From Flavobacterium sp. UBA6135 (lineage in GTDB: Bacteria; Bacteroidota; Bacteroidia; Flavobacteriales; Flavobacteriaceae), in the NCBI RefSeq assembly GCF_002428305.1, contig NZ_DIVJ01000023.1:62001-126000 (forward strand): 64,000 bases of DNA. The letters are read 5' to 3'. The position numbers and the translations under genes are program-made. Of this stretch, positions 53,544-62,721 are shown in pieces. How positions within the stretch are numbered: position 1 is the first letter of the stretch; each line of letters opens with the position of its first letter. A model generated the notes under the pieces. The model saw only the letters and a list, made by a program, of their open reading frames with translations. It did not search any database and was not told the origin of the DNA.

Positions 53544-55847
53544 ATGAACCAAGATTATATCATACCAGATAACTGGTCGATTATTGAAGAAGGATTTGAA
53601 CAAGACCTGGTTAAGTCTTCCGAAAGTTTGTTCAGCATTGGAAACGGTGCGATGGGACAACGTGCAAATTTTGAAGAATATTATTCCGGAAAAACCTTCC
53701 AAGGAAGTTATATTGCCGGAATTTATTATCCAGATAAAACAAAAGTGGGTTGGTGGAAAAACGGTTATCCCGAATATTTTGCCAAAGTGCTTAATGCTCC
53801 AAATTGGATTGGTATTAACATCGAAATTAACGGTGAAAATTTGGATTTAGCCAATTGTGCAGCAGTGAAAATTTTCCGTAGAGAGTTGAATATGAAAGAG
53901 GGTTGGTATCATCGTTCTTTTACAGCAACCCTTCAAAACGGAACTGAAATTGAAGTACAAGTGCGTCGTTTTCTTTCATTGGATTTAGATGAAGTGGGTG
54001 TAATTAATTATCAAATTACCGCTTTAAATCAGGATGCGAAAATTGTTTTCAAACCGTATATTGATGCTGGTGTTCACAACGAAGATGCCAACTGGGAAGA
54101 AAAATTTTGGGAACCATTACATGTAAAAAATAATGGAAACGAAGCTTTTGTAACAGCAAGAACTTTCAAAACGCATTTTACCGCAACTACATTCATGCAC
54201 AATACGATTTTGGTGGGTGGAAAAAATGTAAATGTTTCTCCATCGAATGTTGTCGCACCACATGATAAAATTGAATTTTCGTATGAAGTTTCAGTTGCCC
54301 AAAATCAATCGGCTACCATTCAAAAAATAGGTGGTTACACCGTTTCAATGAACCATGAAAATACGGAAGAAGCGGCTAAAAAAGTTGTATCTGAAGCAAT
54401 TTCCATCGGTTACAACCAATTATTAGAAGACCAAATCAAGGCTTGGGCAAAAATTTGGGAAATGAGTGATATAACCATAGATGGTGATGTGAAAGCTCAA
54501 CAAGGAATTCGTTTCAATATTTTTCAATTAAACCAAACGTATTTAGGAAAAGATTCTCGTTTAAATATTGGTCCGAAAGGATTTACCGGAGAAAAATACG
54601 GCGGATCAACCTATTGGGATACAGAAGCGTATTGTATTCCTTTCTATATGGCCACCAAAGATCAACAAGTTGCTAGAAATCTATTGACGTATCGTTACAA
54701 TCAATTGGACAAAGCAATTGAAAATGCCGAAAAGTTAGGTTTTAAAAACGGTGCGGCTTTGTATCCGATGGTGACGATGAACGGTGAAGAATGTCACAAT
54801 GAATGGGAAATTACGTTTGAAGAAATTCACCGTAACGGAGCCATTGCTTTTGCTATATTTAATTATTACCGATTCACAGGAGATTACAGCTATATTCCTG
54901 AAAAAGGTTTGGAAGTTTTAATCGGAATTGCTCGTTTTTGGCACCAAAGAGCCACCTACTCTACCTATCGAAATCAGTATGTAATTTTAGGTGTAACAGG
55001 TCCAAATGAATATGAAAATAACGTAAACAATAATTTTTACACCAATTATATTGCCAAGTGGTGTATTGATTATACGGTAGAACAAATTCAAAAAATTGAA
55101 AAAGAATATTCTTCAGATTATACTAGAATTTTAAATAAAGTAAAACTTTCTGTAGCTGAAATTAACCATTGGAAAGAAGTTGCCGATAATATGTATTTTC
55201 CTTTTTCGGAAGAACACGACGTTTATTTGCAGCAAGATGGTTTCTTAGATAAAGAATTAGTAAAAGTTTCTGATTTAGATAAAAGTCAGCGACCGATTAA
55301 TCAAAAATGGTCATGGGATCGAATTTTACGTTCGCCTTACATCAAACAAGCTGATACGTTACAAGGGTTTTATTTCTTTGAAGATCATTTCAGTAAAGAA
55401 CAATTAGAGAAACATTTCGATTTTTATGAACCATTTACCGTTCACGAAAGTTCACTTTCGCCTTGCGTTCACTCGATTCAAGCGGCTGTTTTGGATAGAA
55501 TGGAACAAGCTTATACTTTCTATCTTCGAACTTCCCGTTTGGATTTAGATGATTATAACAAAGAAGTACACGAAGGTTTACACATCACGTCGATGGCCGG
55601 AACTTGGATGAGTATTGTAGAAGGTTTTGGTGGAATGCGAGTGAAAAATGAAACCTTACATTTTGAACCAAAAATTCCAACACAATGGAAAGGCTATTCG
55701 TTTAAAATTAATTTCAGAAATCAAATTTTAAAAGTTTCTGTTCAATCTAATGAAACGAAGTTTTCTCTGGAAGGAAATAAACCAATTACTGTTTTTGTAA
55801 AAGGAAAAGAAATCTTGGTGGAACCGAATAGTTTGGTTACCGTTTAA
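53544..55847 (+). CDS. GH65 maltose phosphorylase
   Basis: 767 residues, no signal peptide, so cytosolic. GH65 layout: an N-terminal beta-sandwich (about 1-270; FSIGNGAMGQRANFEEYYSG), then the (alpha/alpha)6 barrel (about 310-690) with YWDTEAYCIPFY and HNEWEITFEEIHRN around residues 418-430 (catalytic Glu), and a small C-terminal domain. It splits maltose with phosphate to glucose and beta-glucose-1-phosphate. Trehalose or kojibiose phosphorylases are relatives; the locus context favours maltose. Confidence 0.93.
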   Translation: MNQDYIIPDNWSIIEEGFEQDLVKSSESLFSIGNGAMGQRANFEEYYSGKTFQGSYIAGIYYPDKTKVGWWKNGYPEYFAKVLNAPNWIGINIEINGENLDLANCAAVKIFRRELNMKEGWYHRSFTATLQNGTEIEVQVRRFLSLDLDEVGVINYQITALNQDAKIVFKPYIDAGVHNEDANWEEKFWEPLHVKNNGNEAFVTARTFKTHFTATTFMHNTILVGGKNVNVSPSNVVAPHDKIEFSYEVSVAQNQSATIQKIGGYTVSMNHENTEEAAKKVVSEAISIGYNQLLEDQIKAWAKIWEMSDITIDGDVKAQQGIRFNIFQLNQTYLGKDSRLNIGPKGFTGEKYGGSTYWDTEAYCIPFYMATKDQQVARNLLTYRYNQLDKAIENAEKLGFKNGAALYPMVTMNGEECHNEWEITFEEIHRNGAIAFAIFNYYRFTGDYSYIPEKGLEVLIGIARFWHQRATYSTYRNQYVILGVTGPNEYENNVNNNFYTNYIAKWCIDYTVEQIQKIEKEYSSDYTRILNKVKLSVAEINHWKEVADNMYFPFSEEHDVYLQQDGFLDKELVKVSDLDKSQRPINQKWSWDRILRSPYIKQADTLQGFYFFEDHFSKEQLEKHFDFYEPFTVHESSLSPCVHSIQAAVLDRMEQAYTFYLRTSRLDLDDYNKEVHEGLHITSMAGTWMSIVEGFGGMRVKNETLHFEPKIPTQWKGYSFKINFRNQILKVSVQSNETKFSLEGNKPITVFVKGKEILVEPNSLVTV

Positions 55848-55853
55848 TAAATT

Positions 55854-55910
55854 CTCGCAAAGACGCTAAGTCGCAAAGATTTACTTAGCGTCTCTGCGAC
55901 TTTGCGAGAT
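55854..55910. repeat. CGCAAAG-type cruciform intergenic repeat
   Basis: TCTCGCAAAG (55854-55863) pairs with CTTTGCGAGA (55901-55910), and ACGCTAAG (55864-55871) pairs with CTTAGCGT (55885-55892) inside. A second TCGCAAAG at 55872-55879 makes it a multi-unit repeat. It fills most of the gap between the GH65 and GH13 genes. Confidence 0.8.
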
Positions 55911-55923
55911 AAAACAATCAATT

Positions 55924-57786
55924 ATGAAAAAAATTTCATTACTACTGTTTTGTCTCGCATTTTCATTTTTATCCGCTCAAGTCAATCGAATTGAACCCAC
56001 AAACTGGTGGACAGGATTCAAAAATGAAAATCTGCAATTGCTCGTGCATCATCCAAACATCGGAAATGCCACTCCAAAAATTTCCTACGATGGTGTTTCA
56101 ATTATCAAAGTTCACAAAGCTAAAAGTCTGAACTACTTATTTATCGATTTAAAAATTGATAAATCCACTAAACCCGGAAAATTCAATATCATTTTTGAAT
56201 CGGAAAAAGGAAAAAAAATCACACAATCGTACGAATTAAAACCGAAATCTAAACCTTCAGTAGATTTTATCGGTTTCAATAGTTCTGATGCCATTTACCT
56301 CATCACGCCAGACCGTTTTGCCAACGGAAATGAAGCGAATGATGTTGTGAAAACTATGCAAGAAACTACATTAGACAGAACCCACGATTACAAACGTCAC
56401 GGTGGTGATATTCAAGGAATTACAAATCATATTGATTATATTAAAAATTTAGGATTTACTGCTATTTGGCCAACTCCGGTTTTGACGAATGATATGAAAA
56501 GTGGTTCGTACCACGGCTATGCAATGACCGATTTTTATCAAGTAGATCCTCGATTCGGAACCTTAGCGGATTACAAAAATCTATCCAAAAAATTGCATCA
56601 AAATGGTATGAAACTCATTATGGATCAAGTTGCGAATCATTGCGGTAGCGAACATTGGTGGATGAAAGATTTACCATTTGGCGATTGGGTTAATTATCAG
56701 GAATTATTTGAAAAAGAAAAAAAATACGTCACTTCCAATCACCGAAGAACAAGCAATCAAGATTTGTATGCTTCCGAAAAAGACAAAAAAGAAATGGCCG
56801 ATGGTTGGTTTGTTCCAACCATGCCCGATTTGAATCAACGCAATCCTTTTTTAGCAAAATACATCATTCAAAACAGCATTTGGTGGATTGAAACCTTGCA
56901 TTTAGGAGGAATTCGTCAAGACACTTATCCTTACCCTGACAAAGTTTTTATGTCAAATTGGGCTGGCGAAATCATGAATGAATATCCCAATTTTAATATT
57001 GTTGGCGAAGAATGGAGTTCGAATCCGTTGCTGATTGGTTATTGGCAAAAAGGTGCAAATAATAAAGACGGTTATGAATCGAACTTGCGTTCGACGATGG
57101 ATTTTGCCATGCAAACCCTCATTCCGCAAGCCATCAAAGAAACAGAAAGTTGGGACAAAGGTTTGGCGAAAATTTACGATGGTTTAGCCAACGATTTTCA
57201 TTATGCTTCGCCAAAAGACATTATGATTTTTCCGGATAATCACGATATGGATCGCATTTTTACACAAATGGAGGAAAATGTTGAAAATACTAAAATGGCT
57301 TTGGCAACCTATTTGGTTTTACCAAGAATTCCACAGTTGTATTATGGAACAGAAATCCTAATGCAAAACACTGCCAAACCAGGTGATCACGGCTTAATTA
57401 GAACTGATTTTCCCGGTGGATGGAAAGGTGATAAAGTAAATGCTTTTATAGGCGAAGGACTTTCTGCTGAACAAAAAGATATGCAAAGCTATTTGACTAA
57501 AATTTTAAATTACCGAAAAGACAGCAAAGCCATACACGACGGTAAAACCATTCATTTTGCTCCGAATAATGGCGTTTATACCTTATTTAGAATGTTGAAT
57601 GATGAAATTGTTATTTTAATTTTAAATAAAAACGAATCCACAAAAGTTGATCTTTCCACCTATAAAGAATTAGGTTTTGAAGGTAAAAAAATGAAGAACA
57701 TTGTAACCGGAGAAGAAATTATTTGGGATAAAGAATTGACTTTAAACAAAAAAGGAGCCTATCTTTTTACGACAAAAATGAATTAA
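55924..57786 (+). CDS. Periplasmic GH13 neopullulanase/cyclomaltodextrinase-like (SusA type)
   Basis: 620 residues. A signal peptide (LLLFCLAFSFLSAQ), an N-terminal cyclomaltodextrinase-type beta domain (about 22-115, VNRIEPTNWWTGF), then the GH13 barrel (about 120-540). Catalytic residues: D333 in GIRQDTYP, E362 in VGEEW, D441 in PDNHDMDR. A C-terminal beta domain ends the protein. It should cut maltodextrins or pullulan in the periplasm. Confidence 0.93.
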   Translation: MKKISLLLFCLAFSFLSAQVNRIEPTNWWTGFKNENLQLLVHHPNIGNATPKISYDGVSIIKVHKAKSLNYLFIDLKIDKSTKPGKFNIIFESEKGKKITQSYELKPKSKPSVDFIGFNSSDAIYLITPDRFANGNEANDVVKTMQETTLDRTHDYKRHGGDIQGITNHIDYIKNLGFTAIWPTPVLTNDMKSGSYHGYAMTDFYQVDPRFGTLADYKNLSKKLHQNGMKLIMDQVANHCGSEHWWMKDLPFGDWVNYQELFEKEKKYVTSNHRRTSNQDLYASEKDKKEMADGWFVPTMPDLNQRNPFLAKYIIQNSIWWIETLHLGGIRQDTYPYPDKVFMSNWAGEIMNEYPNFNIVGEEWSSNPLLIGYWQKGANNKDGYESNLRSTMDFAMQTLIPQAIKETESWDKGLAKIYDGLANDFHYASPKDIMIFPDNHDMDRIFTQMEENVENTKMALATYLVLPRIPQLYYGTEILMQNTAKPGDHGLIRTDFPGGWKGDKVNAFIGEGLSAEQKDMQSYLTKILNYRKDSKAIHDGKTIHFAPNNGVYTLFRMLNDEIVILILNKNESTKVDLSTYKELGFEGKKMKNIVTGEEIIWDKELTLNKKGAYLFTTKMN

Positions 57787-57789
57787 AGA

Positions 57790-60189
57790 ATGAAAAAACT
57801 CTTTTTACTATTATTTCTTTCAACTATTGGATTTGCTCAAAATGCAAATCGGAAATACATTTCGCATCAATTAAATGAAAACGTTTTGGAAGTAAAAACT
57901 TCCGATGGCACGTATTTCATTCAATCTTATACTGATAAAATCATTGAAACTTCTTTCGTTCCAAACGGAGAAAAATTCAATCCAAATTCGCACGCTGTTG
58001 TTTTAAAACCAAATAGTAATGGTTTTGAATTTAAACAATCAACGGACTATTTAGAAATTAAAACCAATGATTTAGAAGTTCAAATTGTAAAATCACCTTT
58101 TAAAATTTCGTATTACAAAAAAGGTGAATTACTACTTTCTGAAAAATTAGGTTACTTCAAACGCAAACACGAACCCCTTGAAAAAGTGAAAGGAAATATC
58201 GTTTATGATTCCACTGAAGTAATTCAATTCAATATCAATTCAACCGAAAAACTATATGGTGGTGGAGCAAGAGTTTTAGGGATGAACCGTCGCGGCAACC
58301 GTCTAGCACTTTACAACAGAGCCGATTATGGTTATGAAACTCGTTCAGAATTGATGAATTTTACCATTCCAATAGTCATTTCTTCGCAAAAATATATGGT
58401 TCATTTTGACAATGCTCCCATAGGTTATTTGGATTTGGATAGTAAAAAAGAAAATGTTTTAGAATACGAAACCATTTCCGGCAGAAAAACCTATCAAGTG
58501 ATTGCGGGCGATTCGTGGGAAGATTTAATTTATAATTACACCGAATTAACCGGAAGACAACCGTTACCTCCTCGTTGGGCTTTGGGTAATTTCTCCTCAC
58601 GTTTTGGCTATCATTCTGAAGCGGAAGCCAGAAGAACTATCAAGAAATTTCAAGATGAAAATATTCCGGTAGATGCAATTATTTTAGATTTGTATTGGTT
58701 TGGAAAAGAATTGCAAGGTACAATGGGGAATTTAGAAATATATCGCGACAGTTTCCCTACGTTTGAAAAAATGGTGGCAGACTTCAATAAAATGGGTATC
58801 AAAACCATTCCGATTACAGAACCTTTTATTTTAACAACTTCCAAAAAATGGCAAGAAGCTGTGGATAAAAAAATCTTAGCTACCGACACGAAAGGAAATC
58901 CTTTTACGTATGATTTTTATTTTGGAAACACCGGTATCATTGACATTTTTAAACCATCCGGTAAAAAATGGTTTTGGAACATTTACCAAGAACTAGCCAA
59001 CAAAGGTGTGAGTGGTGTTTGGGGAGATTTAGGTGAACCCGAAGTTTTTCCGGCCGCTGCACAAACCTTTGGAGGAACTGCAGATGAAGTGCATAATATT
59101 TACGGACACAATTGGGCAAAATTGGTTTTTGAAGGTTATCGCAACGATTTTCCAACGCAAAGACCTTTTATTTTGATGCGTTCCGGCTATTCGGGTTCGC
59201 AACGATATGGCATGATTCCGTGGAGTGGCGATGTGAATCGAACTTGGGGAGGATTATCAGGTCAAGTGGAGATTTCATTACAAATGGGAATGCAAGGTTT
59301 GGCCTATATGCATTCTGATTTAGGCGGATTTGCAGGAGCGAATTTAGATGACGAATTATATGTTCGTTGGCTTCAATATGGTGTTTTCAATCCGATATTT
59401 CGTCCGCACGCACAATCGGATGTGGCTTCGGAGCCGATTTTTAGAAGTGATTGGGCGAAAAATTTAGCGAAACAAGCGATTGAATTACGTTATTCAATGC
59501 TTCCATACAATTATAGTTTGGCTTTTGAAAATTCGCAAACCGGTATTCCATTGATGCGTCCGCTGTTTTTTGAAGAACCGGAAAATGAAACACTATTGAC
59601 TAAATCAGACGGTTATTTGTGGGGAAAAGATTATCTGGTTTATCCGATTATGGAAGCAAATCAGCAATCAAAAGAAGTATATTTTCCTAAAAATAGTAAT
59701 TGGACGGAAACTAATTCCACAAAAAAATATAGTGGCGGTTCAACAGAAAAAATAAATGTTGTTACGTCTCACATTCCAACATTTGTACGAAACGGTGTTT
59801 TGATTCCATGGACAAAAACAGTTCAAACCACTCAAAATTATGACAATTCCAACTTAAATTTTCAACTTTATTTTGATGAAAAAGTAACATCAAGCGAACG
59901 TCAATTCTATTTTGATGAAGGAAATAATTCATCTGAAAATAATCCAGAATTGCTTACTTGCGAAACAGAAATTTCCAAAGAAGTACTTTTGATTTCGATG
60001 GAAAGTAATTCATCAAAATCAAGTTCTAAATCTGGTTCCTATTTAATTTATCATATTAACAGCAAACCAAAATCTGTAAAAATAAATGATAAAAAAATAA
60101 AATTTATTTACAATAAAGAGTATGATATCTTATTGTTTAATTATACCCATAACAGTAACAAAACAACTATAAAAATTAAATTAAAATGA
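57790..60189 (+). CDS. GH31 alpha-glucosidase, exported
   Basis: 799 residues. A signal peptide (LFLLLFLSTIGFAQ) precedes an N-terminal beta-sandwich (galactose mutarotase-like, about 20-245), the GH31 barrel (about 255-620) with nucleophile D413 in GVWGDLGEPE and acid/base D481 in PWSGDVNRTW, and C-terminal beta domains, the last rich in Ser and Lys. It removes glucose from the non-reducing end of maltodextrins. It is three bases after the preceding GH13 gene and overlaps the next by four. Confidence 0.94.
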   Translation: MKKLFLLLFLSTIGFAQNANRKYISHQLNENVLEVKTSDGTYFIQSYTDKIIETSFVPNGEKFNPNSHAVVLKPNSNGFEFKQSTDYLEIKTNDLEVQIVKSPFKISYYKKGELLLSEKLGYFKRKHEPLEKVKGNIVYDSTEVIQFNINSTEKLYGGGARVLGMNRRGNRLALYNRADYGYETRSELMNFTIPIVISSQKYMVHFDNAPIGYLDLDSKKENVLEYETISGRKTYQVIAGDSWEDLIYNYTELTGRQPLPPRWALGNFSSRFGYHSEAEARRTIKKFQDENIPVDAIILDLYWFGKELQGTMGNLEIYRDSFPTFEKMVADFNKMGIKTIPITEPFILTTSKKWQEAVDKKILATDTKGNPFTYDFYFGNTGIIDIFKPSGKKWFWNIYQELANKGVSGVWGDLGEPEVFPAAAQTFGGTADEVHNIYGHNWAKLVFEGYRNDFPTQRPFILMRSGYSGSQRYGMIPWSGDVNRTWGGLSGQVEISLQMGMQGLAYMHSDLGGFAGANLDDELYVRWLQYGVFNPIFRPHAQSDVASEPIFRSDWAKNLAKQAIELRYSMLPYNYSLAFENSQTGIPLMRPLFFEEPENETLLTKSDGYLWGKDYLVYPIMEANQQSKEVYFPKNSNWTETNSTKKYSGGSTEKINVVTSHIPTFVRNGVLIPWTKTVQTTQNYDNSNLNFQLYFDEKVTSSERQFYFDEGNNSSENNPELLTCETEISKEVLLISMESNSSKSSSKSGSYLIYHINSKPKSVKINDKKIKFIYNKEYDILLFNYTHNSNKTTIKIKLK

Positions 60190-61835
60190 AACAATTCTTT
60201 TCCACATTAATCTTATGTTGTATGATTGTAGGATGTTCACCAAAAAAAGAAACCGTTCAAGTAGAAACACCTTTTGTTTGGGAAGGTGCCAATTTGTACT
60301 TCCTACTTATAGACCGATTTAACAACGGAAATCCTGAAAATGACTCAATCATTCGAAGAGATAAAGAAACCGGCGTTCTCCGTAATTTTATGGGTGGCGA
60401 TATCAAAGGAGTTACGCAAAAAATTGAAGAAGGTTATTTTACCGATTTGGGAATTAATGCCATTTGGATGACACCTGTCGTAGAACAAATTCACGGATCA
60501 GTGGATGAAGGAACCGGAAATTCGTATGGTTTCCACGGTTATTGGACCAAAGATTGGACAGCGATCGACCCAAGTTTTGGATCAAAAGATGACTTGAAAG
60601 AATTAGTTGAAAAAGCTCACGCCAAAGGAATCAGAATTGTATTGGATGCAGTAATTAATCATACTGGACCAGTTACTGAATTAGATCCCGTTTGGCCGGA
60701 AAGTTGGGTGCGAACCGGTCCAAAATGTTCGTATGATACCTATAAAAATTACATTGATTGTACGTTGGTAGAAAACCTTCCGGACATTAAAACTGAAAGC
60801 AATGAAGATGTCGAATTGCCACCGGCTTTGATAGAAAAATGGAAAAAAGAAGGCCGTTACGATCAAGAAGTAGCCGAGTTAGATGAATTTTTCAAAAGAA
60901 CAGGTTATCCAAGAGCACCGAAATACTACATTATGAAATGGTTGTCCGATTACATCACCGATTATGGAATTGATGGTTATCGGGTAGATACCGTGAAACA
61001 TACCACCGAAGATGTTTGGGCTGATTTTGAAAAAGTGTGTAAAGACGCTTTTGCACAATACAAAAAAAACAATCCTGATAAGGTTTTAGATGATAATGAT
61101 TTTTACCTACTTGGTGAAGTCTATGGTTATGGATTAAACGGCAAACGCAACTATGATTTTGGCGACAAAAAAGTAGATTATTTTGCTCACGGATTTGACA
61201 ACCTCATCAATTTTGATTTTAAAGGTGATGCCAATAAAAGGTATGAAGAAATTTTTTCAAACTATTCAAACGCCTTACAATCTGATTTAAAAGGAGTAAG
61301 CATCACTAATTATGTAAGTTCTCACGACGACGGTTGGCCGTTTGATAAAAAAAGAGAAAAAGCCTTTGATGCAGGAACTAAATTATTATTAACACCCGGA
61401 ATTTCGCAAGTGTATTATGGTGATGAAACCGCTCGTTCATTAGAAATTGAAGGAACCGAAGGCGATGCAACCTTACGTTCGTTTATGAACTGGGAAGACA
61501 TCAAAACCAATGCAAACACTAAAAACGTATTGACGCATTTTCAAAAAATAGGTCAGTTTAGAAAAAACCATCCTGCGGTTGGAGCGGGAGTTCATGAAGA
61601 AATTTCGAAAGCACCTTTTTATACATTTAGCAGAACTTTTACCAAAGGTGAATTTACCGATAAAGTGGTGATTGGTTTGGAATTACCGTTTGGTAAAAAA
61701 GAAATCAATGTCTCAACCATTTTTGAAGATGGCACAGAAGTTCACGATGCTTTTTCCGGTATTTCAACTAATGTAAAAGATGGAAAAGTGATAATTGATA
61801 GTCAGATGGGAATTGTTTTGTTGGAGAAGAAATAA
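60186..61835 (+). CDS. Lipoprotein GH13 alpha-amylase (SusG-like)
   Basis: 549 residues. A lipoprotein signal ends at the Cys of IVGCSPKKE, so the enzyme should be lipid-anchored, probably at the outer membrane. GH13 motifs: DAVINHTGP, nucleophile D268 in DGYRVD, acid/base E311 in LLGEVYGYG, transition-state D381 in SSHDDGW (HDD instead of the usual NHD). The long insertion at about 165-240 is rich in Pro, Tyr and acidic residues. The last gene of the plus arm, ending at a terminator. Confidence 0.92.
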   Translation: MKQFFSTLILCCMIVGCSPKKETVQVETPFVWEGANLYFLLIDRFNNGNPENDSIIRRDKETGVLRNFMGGDIKGVTQKIEEGYFTDLGINAIWMTPVVEQIHGSVDEGTGNSYGFHGYWTKDWTAIDPSFGSKDDLKELVEKAHAKGIRIVLDAVINHTGPVTELDPVWPESWVRTGPKCSYDTYKNYIDCTLVENLPDIKTESNEDVELPPALIEKWKKEGRYDQEVAELDEFFKRTGYPRAPKYYIMKWLSDYITDYGIDGYRVDTVKHTTEDVWADFEKVCKDAFAQYKKNNPDKVLDDNDFYLLGEVYGYGLNGKRNYDFGDKKVDYFAHGFDNLINFDFKGDANKRYEEIFSNYSNALQSDLKGVSITNYVSSHDDGWPFDKKREKAFDAGTKLLLTPGISQVYYGDETARSLEIEGTEGDATLRSFMNWEDIKTNANTKNVLTHFQKIGQFRKNHPAVGAGVHEEISKAPFYTFSRTFTKGEFTDKVVIGLELPFGKKEINVSTIFEDGTEVHDAFSGISTNVKDGKVIIDSQMGIVLLEKK

Positions 61836-61858
61836 GAGTTGATTAAATTATAAATAAT

Positions 61859-61886
61859 AAAGCCTATCAAAAAAATGATAGGCTTT
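61859..61886. terminator. Terminator ending the starch locus
   Basis: AAAGCCTATCA (61859-61869), loop of six A, TGATAGGCTTT (61876-61886), then a T-rich tail. It is also usable for the minus-strand HigA gene, whose stop is at 61891. Confidence 0.88.
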
Positions 61887-61890
61887 ACTT

Positions 61891-62190
61891 TTATAAAAAT
61901 GTTAATCCAATTCTTCTATTGAGACCGACTTCAAAAATTCGGATTAAAGTAGAAAGTTGAATATTGCCTCTACCATTTTCCAATCTTGAAATATAACTTT
62001 TTTTTGTTCCAGTTTTTTCTGCTAATTGTTCTTGAGTAAGATTTGCATCTTTTCTTGCTTCTTTAAGCATTTCACTAATGATAAACATCTGTGAATTTTC
62101 TTCATATTGGTTTCTGGTTTCAGTTCCAATTTTTCCGTGTTCTGCTTCAATTAGTTCATCGAAAGATTTTATGTTTTCGTACTTTTTCAT
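61891..62190 (-). CDS. higA: HigA-type helix-turn-helix antitoxin
   Basis: 99 residues. The XRE-type helix-turn-helix is clear in the middle: RKDANLTQEQLAEKTGTKKS followed by YISRLENGRGNIQLSTLIRI. It should bind and neutralise the RelE/HigB-type toxin encoded two bases upstream and repress the operon. Toxin-first order is the HigBA hallmark. Confidence 0.88.
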   Translation of the reverse strand: MKKYENIKSFDELIEAEHGKIGTETRNQYEENSQMFIISEMLKEARKDANLTQEQLAEKTGTKKSYISRLENGRGNIQLSTLIRIFEVGLNRRIGLTFL

Positions 62191-62192
62191 TT

Positions 62193-62531
62193 TTATTCTT
62201 TTTTCTGTTGAAAATATTCGTTCATTAATTTCAATGCCTTTTCAATTTCTCCTTTTGGTGTCTTTTGATCTTTTTTCTGAAAACCGTTGAATAAAATTAC
62301 CAACTTACCTTCATCAAAACAACAAAATATCCTGTAAATGTTAGACTGATATTCTATTCTAATTTCATAAAGACCATCTGTTCCGGTTAAATGTTTTAAG
62401 AATTTTTCTGGAACTCTTTCCACTTGCTTAACTAATTCAAGTACATATTGTATTTTAACTTTTACCTTTTCATCTTGCTGTTGGTAAAAGTCAATAAAAT
62501 GGTGTTTATGAAAGATAATTTTTCTTTGCAT
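62193..62531 (-). CDS. higB: HigB/RelE-family toxin
   Basis: 112 residues from the ATG at 62531; a GTG one codon upstream is also in frame. The C-terminal half has the phage-derived Gp49/HigB pattern: LTGTDGLYEIRIEYQSNIYRI (RIEY substrate-contact region), FCCFDEGKLVILFNGFQKK and KTPKGEIEKALKLMNEY. Family members are ribosome-dependent mRNA interferases. The promoter box ends only four bases before the ATG. Confidence 0.88.
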   Translation of the reverse strand: MQRKIIFHKHHFIDFYQQQDEKVKVKIQYVLELVKQVERVPEKFLKHLTGTDGLYEIRIEYQSNIYRIFCCFDEGKLVILFNGFQKKDQKTPKGEIEKALKLMNEYFQQKKE

Positions 62532-62535
62532 CACG

Positions 62536-62567
62536 CAAAGTTATCTTAAAAGTTAACATATTACAAA
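62536..62567 (-). promoter_or_regulatory. higBA promoter, probably giving a leaderless transcript
   Basis: On the minus strand: TTTG (62567-62564), 20-base spacer, TAACTTTG (62543-62536). The ATG at 62531 comes four bases after the box, so transcription should start at or near the start codon. TAACTTT also occurs 11 bases upstream, a possible half-site for HigA autorepression. Confidence 0.7.
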
Positions 62568-62721
62568 TTTATTTTAATTTTTATTGGAAAGCAAATAGAA
62601 TCAATGTTTCCACAAATTTTATTATTTTAGTCAAGTTTATATCCCGCAAAATCGGAAACGTTTGCATAAAATTTTTCAGTTAATAAAAATTTAAATAGAA
62701 TCAGGAATTAAAAAAATAATT

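Larger units (their letters stand above)
41449..61835. other. Starch/maltodextrin polysaccharide utilisation locus
   Basis: Two divergent arms share the control region 50070-50296. The minus arm encodes SusC, SusD, SusE and a T9SS GH13 amylase. The plus arm encodes a LacI regulator, MFS transporter, PgmB, GH65, GH13, GH31 and lipoprotein GH13. The enzyme set (alpha-1,4-glucan hydrolases plus a maltose phosphorylase with beta-phosphoglucomutase) points to starch and maltose as substrates. Similar loci are known in Flavobacterium johnsoniae. Confidence 0.9.
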
